Shown: positions 37,420-48,928, counted from the first letter of the stretch. The stretch: DNA of 64,000 nucleotides from Chrysopilus asiliformis (GCA_964034945.1 OZ035963.1:3631828-3695827); one strand, 5' to 3'. Made by a program: numbers and translations. The notes: a model not told the origin generated them from the letters alone.

Positions 37420-37600
37420 GGTTTGTCCATAAAATGGGTAATGCATGCAAGAGGGGTAGAGGGTTTGCATCAATTTGAAGGCGGAAATGGAGGAAGGCAG
37501 GTGCGAAAAAAACAGAAAATGCATGAAGTTCTTTCACATACCCCCCCCCCATCATTTTTTGTGAGCTTGTATCTAAAACTTTTTGGTCAGAGCACCTGAA
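37420..37600. repeat. Degraded GTCACG-family MITE
   Basis: Begins GTTTGTCCATAAAATGGGTA and contains G-rich then C-rich tracts (a run of 10 C near 37540). It resembles the copies at 12117 and 24826 but is too eroded to define the ends. Confidence 0.35.
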
Positions 37601-37879
37601 TTTTTTAGCGACGTTATTTGACAACCAGTCAATTGGGCCGCCAAAAGCAAGTAGTAAATCATCCAGAATGGAACTCGAGATGTGCTAGCACTTACTTCTG
37701 ATTCTGAAGGACCTCATAAGTTCACCTCTTGTTCAACGGTTTGTGTCACCACTGAACTTCTGGACGTCATTCCGTATGCAAAGTTTTTTTTATAACATCC
37801 CCTTTATTATCAGAAAAATAATAAAGCTGATCCAAGTAAACTATTTGACAAGTCAACTATGGCCTAACATTATATCTTC

Positions 37880-38090
37880 GGAATACATTTTTCAGGGCAA
37901 CCCGTGCAGCAGCTAACGTACTACTTTTACTTGCTGCAGGTGTAATTTCTGAATTGCTCCCGCCACAGGTTGATATATTTTTACTTTTCCTAATGCAGGT
38001 GAACTCGCGCCAAGCATAGGCTAAGTTTTCCTGTAGGAAGTCAATTATGCAGCACGCAAGTCGACTTTTACTCTATTTCTCTGAGTGTGC
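37880..38090 (-). mobile_element. Degraded CACTCAG MITE
   Basis: Reads in the same direction as copy 1, with recognisable blocks (ACTTGCTGCAGGTGTAATTT, CCACAGGTTG, TGCAGGTGAAC) and ends TTTCTCTGAGTG. The hairpin half is lost. It is the oldest-looking member of the family here. Confidence 0.6.
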
Positions 38091-40224
38091 ATCATAATCA
38101 AAATATAAAAGATTTTAGATATTATTTAATACAAAAAGCAAAAAAATAGAAAAAATTTTTGATGATAACGATTAAGAGAAAAGTTGTTTTTGTTTAAAAT
38201 TCGTTTATCGTTTATAAACTGACCACAGAGTATAATCATCAGGAGTTTTGGGCGGGATGAGACAAGAAAACAATTCCATTGTTTAACTGTCCGAGGAAGA
38301 GAAAATATGAATATCCGTCAGTCTCGGTATATGTATATGATGTTCATAAAATTTAGATGAAGAGGGTTTGAAAACGGCTTTTGTTTTTATCTTTAGATAC
38401 AATTCATATCTACTGCACTACACAGAAATATGTATGTATTTGTATGAGTATATTTCTATTGGATGGCTTGAATAATTGTGGAATTAGCAAATAGAATGGA
38501 GTAATAGAATGGAAAACAGTTGAATGTTGTGGATATGATGACAACAATATTTGAAGTGTATGTGCAAGTAAAGGAAGAATTTAACAAAACGGTTTTTGGA
38601 CACAGGGTTGTTTTATAAAATATACTCGTCGTGGAATGGGGTTGAAATTTTGAAAAAAACATTGAGTGAATGTGTATATTGAATGTGTTTGTGTGCGCTG
38701 TTCATTTTGTACATCCAGACAAAAAGATTTTCAGTTCAAGAAGGATGAAAGTGAAGGATGATTATGATGATAGTATATCCTTTTTGGAATGAAAAATACC
38801 CTTACGTACATTTAAAATGAAAACGATGAGGGTTCATTCATTCAACCGCTCGTTTTAATAAATTCATTCTTGTGTAAAGATGCGCAACGTAAATTTGCCT
38901 GCATCTCTTTGATTAATGTCCTGGCAAATATTATCAGTTAAATAGGATATACAAGATGAGACTAAAGATGATACCGAGGATGGGGCAAGACAAGAAAACA
39001 CCCCATTCCAGATTAGGACGGACGAAGTATTGTTGGTTGTACTCCCAAAATACCGAGACCAACCAAATCAAAATGGGACCCACAAATATATTTCATGCTT
39101 CTGCTTAATAATAGGTATCGGTATCAGAATCGAGAGACGTAACTTAAACATGACATAAGGATCAAATAACGTAAGTAGGTATAGCCAGTCTCCGTTGCTA
39201 TCACCGGATCTCCGGCATAAACAAAAACTGTCTTAGACAACAATCGACTTGGTCTTCGCTTAACATTTGTTCTTGTGCGTCTATACATCTGAGACGCATC
39301 CCCATCGTCATCTTCGTCCTTCGGATTGTGTTGTGTATCCTTTGCAAAACATGGAAGAGGTAGATTTCGCTGGATGTGGTTTTGGTGGCTGCTGCGGTTC
39401 AAAGGACCTTAGGACAATAATACTGATGTTGATGACGATGACTATGATTATGGTGAAATGAATGTGCCTTCTGTCGAGGATATTGTCCATAAGGATTCTA
39501 ATTCTAGATCCTTTTTTATCCAACATATTTATATTGTTTTCCTTTCAAGGATTGTGGGATACTACGGTTCACAGGCTCTTTGTTGTGCTCAGTTTTAAAA
39601 TCGTTTGTTATTTTCGAATGTGTGCCCTGTTTGTGGCACTGTCGCTCGTATCTATTTTTCTGCCCTTCAACTATCAATTCGAGCCAAAGAACACTTTTCG
39701 CTGTCAGTTACTAGCATGTGAAAAACGAAAAGGAAATTATTTGTCGCAAGAGTTCATTTCGTTGTGGAAATATCTGATAAACTTAACCACCATAAGCTCA
39801 TTTTTTAAATGTCTTAAAAGAATGTCAAGCTTTTAGAAGGAAAAGATTAGAAAGATGATTTTTTTTGAAAAAGGATGGTTGGTTTTGGATGATATTTTAA
39901 TGAAATGATAGGTCGTGTTTTCTAGAAATTTCTTGAAATTTTCTTTTATTACATGTGAGAGTAGGGTGAGAATTCTGCAAAATTTCGGGTCTTCTCTAAA
40001 ACGTGTCGGGACTTTTTTTGAGGATGTTTATATAATATGCATTTTTGAAACCCCGCTCATTTCGGTTTTGTGGTGATACTACAGCATACACCACTCTACT
40101 ACATAAATGTCAGACGGATTTTAGGACAACCACTTATAAATTTCTAGCGTCTCGTGGAAATTTCGGGTCTAATTTAAAAATTTCGAGGGTTCAAGGCTAG
40201 GGTAGAAGTTCCTTACCTTTAAAA
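38091..40224. other. Spacer, slightly GC-richer near 39.1-39.7 kb
   Basis: A 124-codon ATG-started frame (39462-39836, +) has hydrophobic stretches but no recognised family and no codon evidence. A GATGATGA-type run overlaps its upstream part. I see nothing firm. Confidence 0.3.
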
Positions 40225-40420
40225 ATTCTGGAGTGGTATTCCGTAATTTGTTTCGAGCGCTTGTTTCGAGCGCTTGTTTCGAGTTAGAAGAAAAAGTAGT
40301 ATTCGCTGTCTCTGTTTCGACCAAAATAAATGACAGGGCGAAACAGAGATAGCGAAAATAGCTTTTTCTTCTAACTCGAAACAAACGATTGAGACAAGTT
40401 TCGGAATACCACTCCAGAAT
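40225..40420. repeat. Long foldback with internal tandem repeat
   Basis: The left arm starts ATTCTGGAGTGGTATTCCG and the right arm ends CGGAATACCACTCCAGAAT. Inner arms share TCGAGTTAGAAGAAAAAG and CGCTATCTCTGTTTCG-like blocks with their complements. The loop is about 18 bases (ACCAAAATAAATGACAGG). The left arm carries three copies of TTGTTTCGAGCGC-type repeats where the right arm has a diverged version. There is no coding signal. Confidence 0.75.
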
Positions 40421-41728
40421 TCCATTAAAAATTTCATTTAAAAAAAAAAATTGGGGTTATTTGTGAAAATTTTGGGTGGTAATAGCATAGGATAAAAACT
40501 TCTGGAATTCTCGGACATTTTGGGTCTTGCTTTAAAATTCTTGGTTTTTCTTGAAACTTCCGGGTTTTCCTCTAAAATTTCTATGGGGTGAGGAGTGCAG
40601 GGCAAATTAAAAGTCCGTGCCTAAAATTTTTTAGGTTTAAGCGTTGTAAATCCTGAAATATTGTTTTAGTTCTCATAAAAAAATCATGTCAATTCTCTAA
40701 ATGTCAATTCTAATGAACGGTTTATTTTTCCACCGTAGTTTTAAGTTTTTAACCTGGCAAATTATGACATAAGAATGGGATAATATCGGGAATTTCCCAA
40801 TACATGTGTAGCCTTCAACCTCTACAGATTTCTAAATTTGAAAAAGAAATTCCCCACAATTCCAATTCGGTAGTCGAATCATGTACAGCAACAAAATCAT
40901 GCTGAAAGTTTGTTAATCTTTGTAAAGTGTATAAGCATAAATAAAATTCTTAATAAAAACGAAACTTTTTCAAGGTTTCTTTATCTTGTTGAGACCTTTT
41001 AGTTCTTTGGTGTGTTGGCCTAGTACAAAAAAAAGAGTATATAGAATAAAACACTTGAAAATTTCCTCACTTCTTGTCTCTAACTTTTATACACCACGAA
41101 CCGAGTCAAGTATGTACAAAATTTCAGCTTCATTCCCTATTGCCCTTATTTTTCCCTCTTTTTTTAAAGTGTTGAAATGTTTTAGAGAACGAATGACCGA
41201 CCTACCGAGTGAAACTTTCTTCATCAAAAAACCTTTTGAGTTAAGAACTTTTCATAGAAATAAATGAAAGGCAAAAAGTTTGTATCACTTGAAAGAGATA
41301 GAAATAGATTTCGAATTTTAAAGATTGTTTTTTTTTTGCTTCTATACTCGTAGAAGATTCAACAATTTGTGGCTTTCGCCTATTTGAATTGCGTAAGCGT
41401 TTTGAAGGTTTTACGAGTATTTGCTAAAAGACAAAAAAAAAATTTAAGAAGTAACTGGAAATCGGGTCAGGAACTTATTTATTTAGGTTTTCTTCAAATA
41501 TAATATTAACATTTTGATTATGTTGAAATTTAGGAAAATAGCACAGAAATATTAATAAAAAAATAATATTCTTTTAGTTCTGTTTGTTTGTGCTTGCTAA
41601 TCAAATTTGAAATGGACGAGAATGAGTTTTCTGTAAAATTTTGAAAAATGATTGGGAGAGAGAGAGTGGGAAAAGGATAGGTGAGGAGGGTGGGGTCGTT
41701 CCTTATATTTTAAAATAAGAATAAAACA
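40421..41728. other. AT-rich spacer
   Basis: No gene or repeat was recognised. GGAGAGAGAGAG near 41655 is a short purine microsatellite. Confidence 0.4.
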
Positions 41729-42031
41729 TACTCAGAAAAATGGAGGCTAACTCTCCGACCTACATACGGCGTAATTGGCCTCGGGCAGGAAAATTTAGCC
41801 TATGCGAGGCGCGCGTTCACCTGCATGAGGGAAAGTAAAACTTGTGTTGACCTGTGGCCGAAGAAATTCTGAAATTAAGCCACGAGCAGGTGAAGTAGGG
41901 CATTGGGAGCTGCACGAGTTGACCTTAGATAGGCATTTCGAGGATGTAATGTCATGTAATGGAAACCTCTGTCAGCCAGCTAGAGGTCAGAGTTAACCTG
42001 ACAAAAAGTTGACCTGACATTTTTCTGAGTG
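41729..42031 (+). mobile_element. CACTCAG MITE, long subfamily
   Basis: About 303 bp. Compared with the 272-bp copies it has AAAATTTAGCCTATGCGAGG inserted in the left part. The hairpin region is rearranged: GGCATTTCGAGGATGTAATG replaces one hairpin arm. The copy at 48929 shares this hairpin change, so the two share an ancestor. The left terminus reads TACTCAG, one change from the consensus. Confidence 0.75.
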
Positions 42032-43815
42032 CAGTTTTCTGAAATTTCCTTTATTCTGCCATCATTTTTGGCTTCAAGGCAATTTAAAATTTTCTGTGAT
42101 TTGCCTGAAGGATATTGTAAGCTTTGAACTCTCGCTTTAGAAATGCATTTTCCTACCTACAATTAATTGAAATTGCCTGCCACGATAAAACGATTTTCAA
42201 AAAAAAATCTGTATTAATTTTATGGCGAAAATGTTTCCTCGATTTGCTAATTTCCCAATGATTCGCTTATTTAAAAATAAATTCATACATTCAAAAGCCT
42301 GTCATCAGCTGTGTGAATCAATTTGTTGAATGGATTTAATGTGTCGAATCTCAACATAATTCCAATTTATAAATTTCACTTTTACTTATTCAATTCTGTC
42401 TTTAAATAGAATGAGAGGAAAAATATCCCCCACGAAGGTCAGACACGCATTGGATAATGGCAAAAATTGATTTTTCTCATAGTTGTGTTAATAGATTTCT
42501 AGAAGTCCCAATAAATTATGGTTTTTTAGTTCTAAAGGGTTTTAGTTCTGTGTATTTTGAGGAAATTGTATTCATACCGAAAGGGGAGATATAAAAGATT
42601 TTGTACTACACCTCACATGTTAAAAATGTCCTGCGTGGTTACAGGGCTGACCCAAGGAGCACAAAAGGTTGTAAAGCGGTCGTCGCAACTTTAGTTTCGT
42701 GACTGTATGGTCGCGACGCCCACTTTATGACCTTTTTCGCTACTTGGGGATGCAAGTCTAAAAATCACAAGTATTCGTCATCAAAATTACCACAGACCAT
42801 CAAAATACCCTAAATTTTTATGAAAAACTAGCAAAAAAAAATTGCGAATTAATTTTCTTATTCGTCTAGCTTTTTCAAAACTAAACAAAACGTCGGAAAT
42901 ATCAATTTTGCAACATTTTATTATTGTGCGAATGACAGACGAATACTTAGAGATCACATTAGCACATGTAGAGCTGAATAACTTAACACAAAATAAACAT
43001 TTACTTTAAAAAATTAGAGAACCAAATGTACGAGTATAATCAATTTAAATTTGAAATTTTCGGAAAACATTTATGTGGAAAATGTTGGAAATAGAAGCAA
43101 TTAACTCGGGAAAACCTTAGTCTGAGGGGTTGATTATTTTCATATTTATTTTCATAAGAATTCACATGAAAAGCAATTTTCCTAAAAATAAAACATAAAA
43201 AAGATGTTAAAAGTTTTGTTTTTTATTATTTTGTGTTTAGAAGATTTTCACAAATCGTTGATCTAAAAAAGTCTTAAAATCTAAATACAAATTTTAAAAT
43301 TGTATCCAACTTAATTCACATTTTTTTAGCAGATACTTGAATCTATAAGAATGAACTCTTCAAGATTTCCCGCTCTTTTTTTCAAAAATCTGCTCCAAAC
43401 AACATCAGAAATTAAATGAATAAAATAAATAGTAGATTCAACTGCAAATCGTCGGCATTCACTCCACACAGGGGAAAATTTACCGAACTTTGCTATAATG
43501 AATCTAGAGGGGAAAATATATATACGCTTCGTGGGGAAAATGAATTTTGGAATTCAGCCAAGGGGAGTTTTTTTTCGTTAAAAAGGGAAACTCTATATTG
43601 GTATAATGAACTGAGGGTGAATGAATTGTGAACTGATGAATGTGGCAACAAGTGTCCTGTTACTGTGTCGCCTGTATTGATGTCCTCAGGGGAAATGTTT
43701 ACAAAGTCGTTGATTTCTTAAAGCATCTTCCGTAAAATGCATGAATTTAAGATATTCGAGTTTTCATAGGAATAAAGGAAAAAACATTTAATTTTATTTC
43801 TTAATGAAAAGAAAC
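42032..43815. other. AT-rich spacer
   Basis: No gene is recognised. GGGGAAAAT-type words recur several times between 43470 and 43690 without forming a regular array. Confidence 0.35.
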
Positions 43816-43820
43816 AATTT
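43816..43820. repeat. Target-site duplication of the copia element
   Basis: AATTT here and AATTT at 48405-48409 directly flank the two LTRs, the 5-bp duplication typical of copia integrase. Confidence 0.9.
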
Positions 43821-44009
43821 TGTTAGAAAAACACGGCTTGAACTTAACAAAGTAAATGTATTTCAGTAACTGAACTATAAATTCATTAGAAGAAAAAAGG
43901 AAAGTTCGGATAACATTAGTTGATAACAGTTTTGTGAACTTGTTTAACAAATAAATAAAGAATAGGAAAGATCTAGAAATTAACGATATGGTATTGTATT
44001 AATCCAATA
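43821..44009 (-). repeat. 3' LTR of the copia element
   Basis: 189 bp, differing from the 5' LTR at one base (A at 43926 where the other has C). In element orientation it starts TATTGG and ends CTAACA. Confidence 0.95.
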
Positions 44010-44018
44010 TTTTCCCTC
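44010..44018 (-). other. Polypurine tract
   Basis: On the minus strand GAGGGAAAA lies directly against the 3' LTR, where plus-strand synthesis is primed. Confidence 0.8.
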
Positions 44019-44079
44019 AATACAATATCGCATAATTTAAGTTAATTACAAAAAAGAATTTTTAGTAAAACAATCATAT

Positions 44080-47000
44080 TTAACAATTCAATCCAATCTT
44101 AGCTAGAAATTTTACATGTTTTGGTTTTTTAAGATTTTTGGTGAAAATATCCGCTGCCATTTCATCAGTCGGTACATAGTTTAATTCAATTAAGGATTTT
44201 TCATATATTTCTCTGACGTAATGCACTCTTATGTCGATGTGCTTGCTTCGCGCGTGAAACACAGGATTCTTGACGAGCTGCTGCGCACTTAAATTGTCCC
44301 CGTAAATGACCGTTGGTGATTTTATCAATTTTTTAAGTCCCATTTCAGATAATAAATTTCGGAGATAGACCGCTTCCTTTGAACCCGAGGACAGAGCCAT
44401 ATACTCTGCCTCAGTGCTGCTCAGTGCAACTGAAGGCTGCTTTCTTGACTCCCAGGAAATTGCTGCATTGGCAAATATAAAGACAACACCTGTGTAAGAT
44501 TTCCTGTCATACGTGTTTCCGGCCCAATCAGCATCCGTATATCCACAAATTTGTTTTCCTGTCCTTTTGTAACACAGTTTCAAGTCTATTGTTGAGTTTA
44601 GGTATCTCAGTAAATGTTTTAATGCTGCGAGGTGTTCCACATGTGGATTATTGTTGAACTGAGATAACTTTCCAATCGAGTGGGCTATATCTGGTCTACT
44701 TACTAATGATATGTACATTAGTGATCCTATTAAGGATTGATACATCTTTTGGTCCACTTTTTTGCACCCGGAACAATCTGTACATTTCTCGAATTTTTGA
44801 CCAGGATCAAGGGGTGTGCTAGATTTCCTCGTGTTTATCATTTCATTTTCTTTCAAAAGTTTTTGAATAAATTGTTGTTGACCAATTTTTATAGATCCGC
44901 GATCTCCATCCCGCTCTATTTCCATGCCAAGGAAATAATCCGCCGGTCCTTTATCGATTATATTAAGCTTCTTTCCAATTTCAGTCTTAATTTTACTCAT
45001 TTGCTCATTACTGGAGCACGCAATCAAAAAATCGTCCACATAGACAGCTATGATGCACAATTCGTTCGCGACATTCATTGTGTATAAACAAGTATCTGCT
45101 GCACATTGAAGAAATCCAATACCTTTTAGAACACCATCCAATTTTGTGTTCCACTGCCTTCCGGATTGTTTTAGTCCATATAACGATTTTTTTAATTTAC
45201 AGACTTTTCCTGCATTTTTGCTGTCAACAAAATAGTCCGGTTGTGCCATAAAAATCTCCTCCTCTAAGTCACCGTGAAGATACGCTGATGTAACATCCAC
45301 CTGATGTACTATCATTCCAAATTCTACCGCTAATGCCAAGACCAATCTGATTGTTGAATATCGGGTTACGGGGGAAAAAGTTTCGTTGTAATCAACCCCA
45401 TATATTTGGCTGCATCCCTTGGCCACAAGGCGTGCTTTATAGCGTTCTACCTCACCATGTTTATTGTTTTTCTGATTAAACACCCATTTGCATTTAATCG
45501 CATGCCGGTTTTCGGGCAAATCCACCAATTCCCAGGTGTCGTTGGCCAGTAATGAATTATATTCCTTTTCCATAGCGTTTATCCACAGATCAGCGTCTGA
45601 TCGCTTTAGTACCTCCGCGACGTTAGTTGGATTAGGCAATTTGGAGCTCCCACAATTGTCGGAAAAATTTAAACTATTAGAACATTTTCTGGGCCTACCT
45701 GGTTTCCCGGTCTTTATTAATTTGGGTCGGCCTTTACTTTTTTGTGGTTTCGCGTCCTCTTCGATGTTTTCGTTATTGTTCCTTTCACTTGGAGTTTCCG
45801 GATCCTTTTCAAAATCGTCGTTTTCGTCCTCAGTGCTAGTGTTCTTCACATTGTTTGCATGTTTGTTCTCAGACACCTGAATATTGAGGTCTTCTACCTT
45901 GGTGATGATCTCCTCTGTGTCTTGGTCGACAGCATCATCAAAAACTTCATCATCATCATCATCGGATATGATTGATGAATTATTGCTAGGTACTTGTACT
46001 GTAGCATCTTTCTTGGTACCATTTGGGAGTTCTATAAGACAGTAGTCATTAGTAATGGAATCTTTAGATATATTACCTGGCTCCTCTATGAATTTGACGT
46101 CTCTAGAAGTAATTATTTTCCTAGATGATGCATCATATAAGCGGTAAGCTTTCGACGACGACGAATATCCCACCATTACGCATTCAAATCCTTTTGGGCT
46201 GAACTTGGATCGTCCTAATGATTTATCCAGCACAACTGCTTTACTGCCAAACTTCCTTAGATAAGAAACATTGGGTTTTCTTCCGGTCCAAGTCTCCTGA
46301 GGTGTCTTTGCCGCAGTTATTGCCTTAGTCGGTGCACGATTCCTCAAGTACACTGCGGTGTTCACTGCTTCCGCCCATAAGCTTTCTGGTAATCCAGAAT
46401 CTAGAAGCAGGCATCTTGCCATTTCAACCACCGTTCGATTCGCGCGTTCGGCGATGCCATTTTGCTGTGGTGTGTATGGCGCACTCAATTGACGACTAAT
46501 TCCATTATTGTCTAGGAAGTCCGAAAAATCGCGATTTATGTATTCGCGGCCATTGTCACTTCGTAAACATTTGATTTTCTTTCCGGTTTTATTTTCTACT
46601 AATAATTTGAATTTTTTGAACATATCAAATACTTCGGCTTTCGATTTTATGAAATACACAAACATTTTTCGTGAAAAATCGTCTACGAATAGTACGAAAT
46701 ATTTCGCGCCGCCGATTGAATTATTACGCATAGGGCCACATACATCGCTATGCACAAGTTCTAATATTTCCGTACTTTTTTGAACCGATTTTTGGGGAAA
46801 CGGTTGGACATGGATTTTTCCCTTTAAACAAACTTCACATTGTATTGAATTCGCGGTTTCTTTTAGATTAAGTCCCATCACCATATTTCGCTTATATAAT
46901 TCCGATAAACTTTTCGCGTTTAAATGACCAAGTCTTTTGTGCCACAAAATCAAATCTTCGCATTCACCAACTAATTTGTTAGAAAAAAATTTATTCTTTC

Positions 47001-48153
47001 GCGATTCACTCCATATAAATAGCTTGTTCGAAAAATTTGCTTTCATTACCACTTTTCCCGTTTTCGATTTTATTTTTGCTACTTTTTCGGAAAATTCCAC
47101 AACAAAATTTTGTTCCGTCACTTTCGAAATAGAAATGAAATTAGATTTTAGTTCAGGCACAAAAAGAACATTTGTTAGTTTTATAGTAGATTCGTCCGTT
47201 TCTAATTTCACGTCACCTATTCCAGAAGATTCGATAAATTTATCGCCAGCCAATTCTATTGTTTCTTTGTGGACATTGAAGTTTGAAAACAGGTTCTGAT
47301 CGCAGCACATGTGGCACGTTGAGCCACTGTCCAGAATCCATGAAGAGCTGTTTAAGTTCTCATTGCAAGCTGCATTTAGGATTGCAAAAACGGATTCAGT
47401 TCTTTTATTTTGCGATTTTTTGCTTTCGTTACAAGATGAGGAGTAATGTCCTCTTCGATTGCATTTAAAACATCTACCTCTAAAGCCTTTTGAACTACCT
47501 GGCTGACTATGATGTTGTGTGGGTCTATTATTGTTTGGTCTATTTCGGGAGACAAATGCACATTCGGCATCTACCTCATTACGAACACCTCCCTCTCGTC
47601 TTTGACCTTCTTCGATCAATTTGGTTTTAAGGGCGTTAATTTTGGGCAAGCTATCCCTTGATTCGATAGCAATCACGAAGTTTTCGAACTGTTTCGGTAA
47701 GCTTGATAACAGGATGATAGCTAGCAGTTCATCTTGAAGTGTGACATCTATTTCGCTTAATTTTTCAGCTATCTCGAAGAAGTTATTCAGATGATTTGCC
47801 ATCGGTTGCTGTTCCGACATTTTTAACTGTAACAATTGCTTGAATAATGTTACTTTTCTTGCTGGTCCAGAGGGTTTATGAATTTCCTCTAATTTTTTCC
47901 ATGCATCGATTGAACTCTTACAATTTTTCACATTTATCAGCTGCGATGGTTTAATGCTCAATAATATTGTCGCCAGTGCTTTTTCGTCACGCGATTTATA
48001 CTTTGCCAATTCCTTGTCATCTATTGGAACTTCTTCACTTCCACTAATAATTGACCATAAATCACTGTGCACGAGGACACTTCTCATGTGCACTTTCCAC
48101 GTATCGTAGTTACCTACATCTAACTTCTCTATTTGATACAAATTTGACCCCAT
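44080..48153 (-). CDS. Copia Gag-Pol polyprotein, intact
   Basis: 1,357 residues from an ATG 46 bases inside the primer-binding site. In order: an N-terminal Gag of the UBN2/DUF4219 type (about 1-190); a CCHC zinc knuckle (C228, C231, H236, C241); an aspartic protease with DSGS at 275-278; a GAG-pre-integrase/HHCC zinc segment (H405, H410, C439, C442); an integrase core with D470, D533 and E569, the last two 35 residues apart; an acidic, basic linker; reverse transcriptase (about 870-1110, with D953 and YVDD at 1038-1041); and RNase H (about 1215-1340, with TDADWAG and SSTEAEYMAL). The linker carries two AT-hook-like motifs (KGRPK and PGRPRK, about 808-823). No stops or frameshifts and all catalytic residues are present. 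Gag and Pol share one frame, as in fly copia. Confidence 0.95.
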   Translation of the reverse strand: MGSNLYQIEKLDVGNYDTWKVHMRSVLVHSDLWSIISGSEEVPIDDKELAKYKSRDEKALATILLSIKPSQLINVKNCKSSIDAWKKLEEIHKPSGPARKVTLFKQLLQLKMSEQQPMANHLNNFFEIAEKLSEIDVTLQDELLAIILLSSLPKQFENFVIAIESRDSLPKINALKTKLIEEGQRREGGVRNEVDAECAFVSRNRPNNNRPTQHHSQPGSSKGFRGRCFKCNRRGHYSSSCNESKKSQNKRTESVFAILNAACNENLNSSSWILDSGSTCHMCCDQNLFSNFNVHKETIELAGDKFIESSGIGDVKLETDESTIKLTNVLFVPELKSNFISISKVTEQNFVVEFSEKVAKIKSKTGKVVMKANFSNKLFIWSESRKNKFFSNKLVGECEDLILWHKRLGHLNAKSLSELYKRNMVMGLNLKETANSIQCEVCLKGKIHVQPFPQKSVQKSTEILELVHSDVCGPMRNNSIGGAKYFVLFVDDFSRKMFVYFIKSKAEVFDMFKKFKLLVENKTGKKIKCLRSDNGREYINRDFSDFLDNNGISRQLSAPYTPQQNGIAERANRTVVEMARCLLLDSGLPESLWAEAVNTAVYLRNRAPTKAITAAKTPQETWTGRKPNVSYLRKFGSKAVVLDKSLGRSKFSPKGFECVMVGYSSSSKAYRLYDASSRKIITSRDVKFIEEPGNISKDSITNDYCLIELPNGTKKDATVQVPSNNSSIISDDDDDEVFDDAVDQDTEEIITKVEDLNIQVSENKHANNVKNTSTEDENDDFEKDPETPSERNNNENIEEDAKPQKSKGRPKLIKTGKPGRPRKCSNSLNFSDNCGSSKLPNPTNVAEVLKRSDADLWINAMEKEYNSLLANDTWELVDLPENRHAIKCKWVFNQKNNKHGEVERYKARLVAKGCSQIYGVDYNETFSPVTRYSTIRLVLALAVEFGMIVHQVDVTSAYLHGDLEEEIFMAQPDYFVDSKNAGKVCKLKKSLYGLKQSGRQWNTKLDGVLKGIGFLQCAADTCLYTMNVANELCIIAVYVDDFLIACSSNEQMSKIKTEIGKKLNIIDKGPADYFLGMEIERDGDRGSIKIGQQQFIQKLLKENEMINTRKSSTPLDPGQKFEKCTDCSGCKKVDQKMYQSLIGSLMYISLVSRPDIAHSIGKLSQFNNNPHVEHLAALKHLLRYLNSTIDLKLCYKRTGKQICGYTDADWAGNTYDRKSYTGVVFIFANAAISWESRKQPSVALSSTEAEYMALSSGSKEAVYLRNLLSEMGLKKLIKSPTVIYGDNLSAQQLVKNPVFHARSKHIDIRVHYVREIYEKSLIELNYVPTDEMAADIFTKNLKKPKHVKFLAKIGLNC

Positions 48154-48197
48154 TTTCTCAAAAACTTTGCAAAATTACGTTAATCCGCACCATGAGA

Positions 48198-48213
48198 CTC
48201 TGGGCCCATAACC
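48198..48213 (-). other. Primer-binding site, initiator tRNA-Met anticodon region
   Basis: On the minus strand it reads GGTTATGGGCCCAGAG, two bases inside the 5' LTR. This is complementary to the anticodon arm, not the 3' end, of initiator tRNA-Met, the half-tRNA priming known for Drosophila copia. Confidence 0.85.
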
Positions 48214-48215
48214 TT

Positions 48216-48404
48216 TGTTAGAAAAACACGGCTTGAACTTAACAAAGTAAATGTATTTCAGTAACTGAACTATAAATTCATTAGAAGAAAAAAGGAAAGT
48301 TCGGATAACATTAGTTGATACCAGTTTTGTGAACTTGTTTAACAAATAAATAAAGAATAGGAAAGATCTAGAAATTAACGATATGGTATTGTATTAATCC
48401 AATA
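48216..48404 (-). repeat. 5' LTR of the copia element
   Basis: 189 bp, identical to the other LTR except one base. It should contain the promoter; no clear TATA box stands out beyond general AT-richness. Confidence 0.95.
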
Positions 48405-48409
48405 AATTT

Positions 48410-48928
48410 AATGTTATAAGTTAAATCAGAAAATTATTTATTAGCAGTAGTTTTCTTTAAAAATCTTTTCACTAGAAAATTTTTGTTCAATAGATGGCGT
48501 TAAGAGTATTGAATTTGAATTTATAAAAAATTTTAAATCGGTTTTTTTAGTTTTAAATCATAAATAAGTGCTTCGGTAAGTATGCAGAGAAATATTTTTA
48601 AGTATGCAGAGAAATATTTTACAAGTAAAAACTGTTTTGCGGAAGGAATGATGTGTATTACAGTCGAACAAAATCTTTCAGAAGCTATAAATAAAGTGGC
48701 TGTAAATACCTGTTTCTGGGAATTTTAAATTCCGGAAATTTAATCGAGTTCAATTAATGGCGCGTGTTAACATAATAAATTTTGGCTGATGAACCGTTCC
48801 TGGAAAATTCGTATGAATTCCACGTTTTTAAGAATTACCAATAAAATAAGGAGCTGTCAATAAAATACTTAACGTTTGAATCAGCAGTAAACTAATTAGA
48901 AACTTCCAATTTTTATTCTTTTTGCCAG
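48410..48928. other. AT-rich spacer
   Basis: Nothing recognised apart from a short direct duplication AAGTATGCAGAGAAATATTT at about 48579-48620. Confidence 0.4.

Larger units (their letters stand above)
43821..48404 (-). mobile_element. Complete copia (Ty1/copia) LTR retrotransposon
   Basis: 4,584 bp with two 189-bp LTRs, a 5-bp target duplication, a primer-binding site, a polypurine tract and a single uninterrupted gag-pol frame. Near-identical LTRs mean a very recent insertion. Everything needed for retrotransposition by a copia-type element appears present, so it may still be competent. The LTR begins with TA rather than TG in both copies. Confidence 0.95.

Noticed and set aside
45488..45880. 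Plus-strand frames within 44.7-47.5 kb
   Set aside because: They are antisense shadows of the copia Gag-Pol frame.
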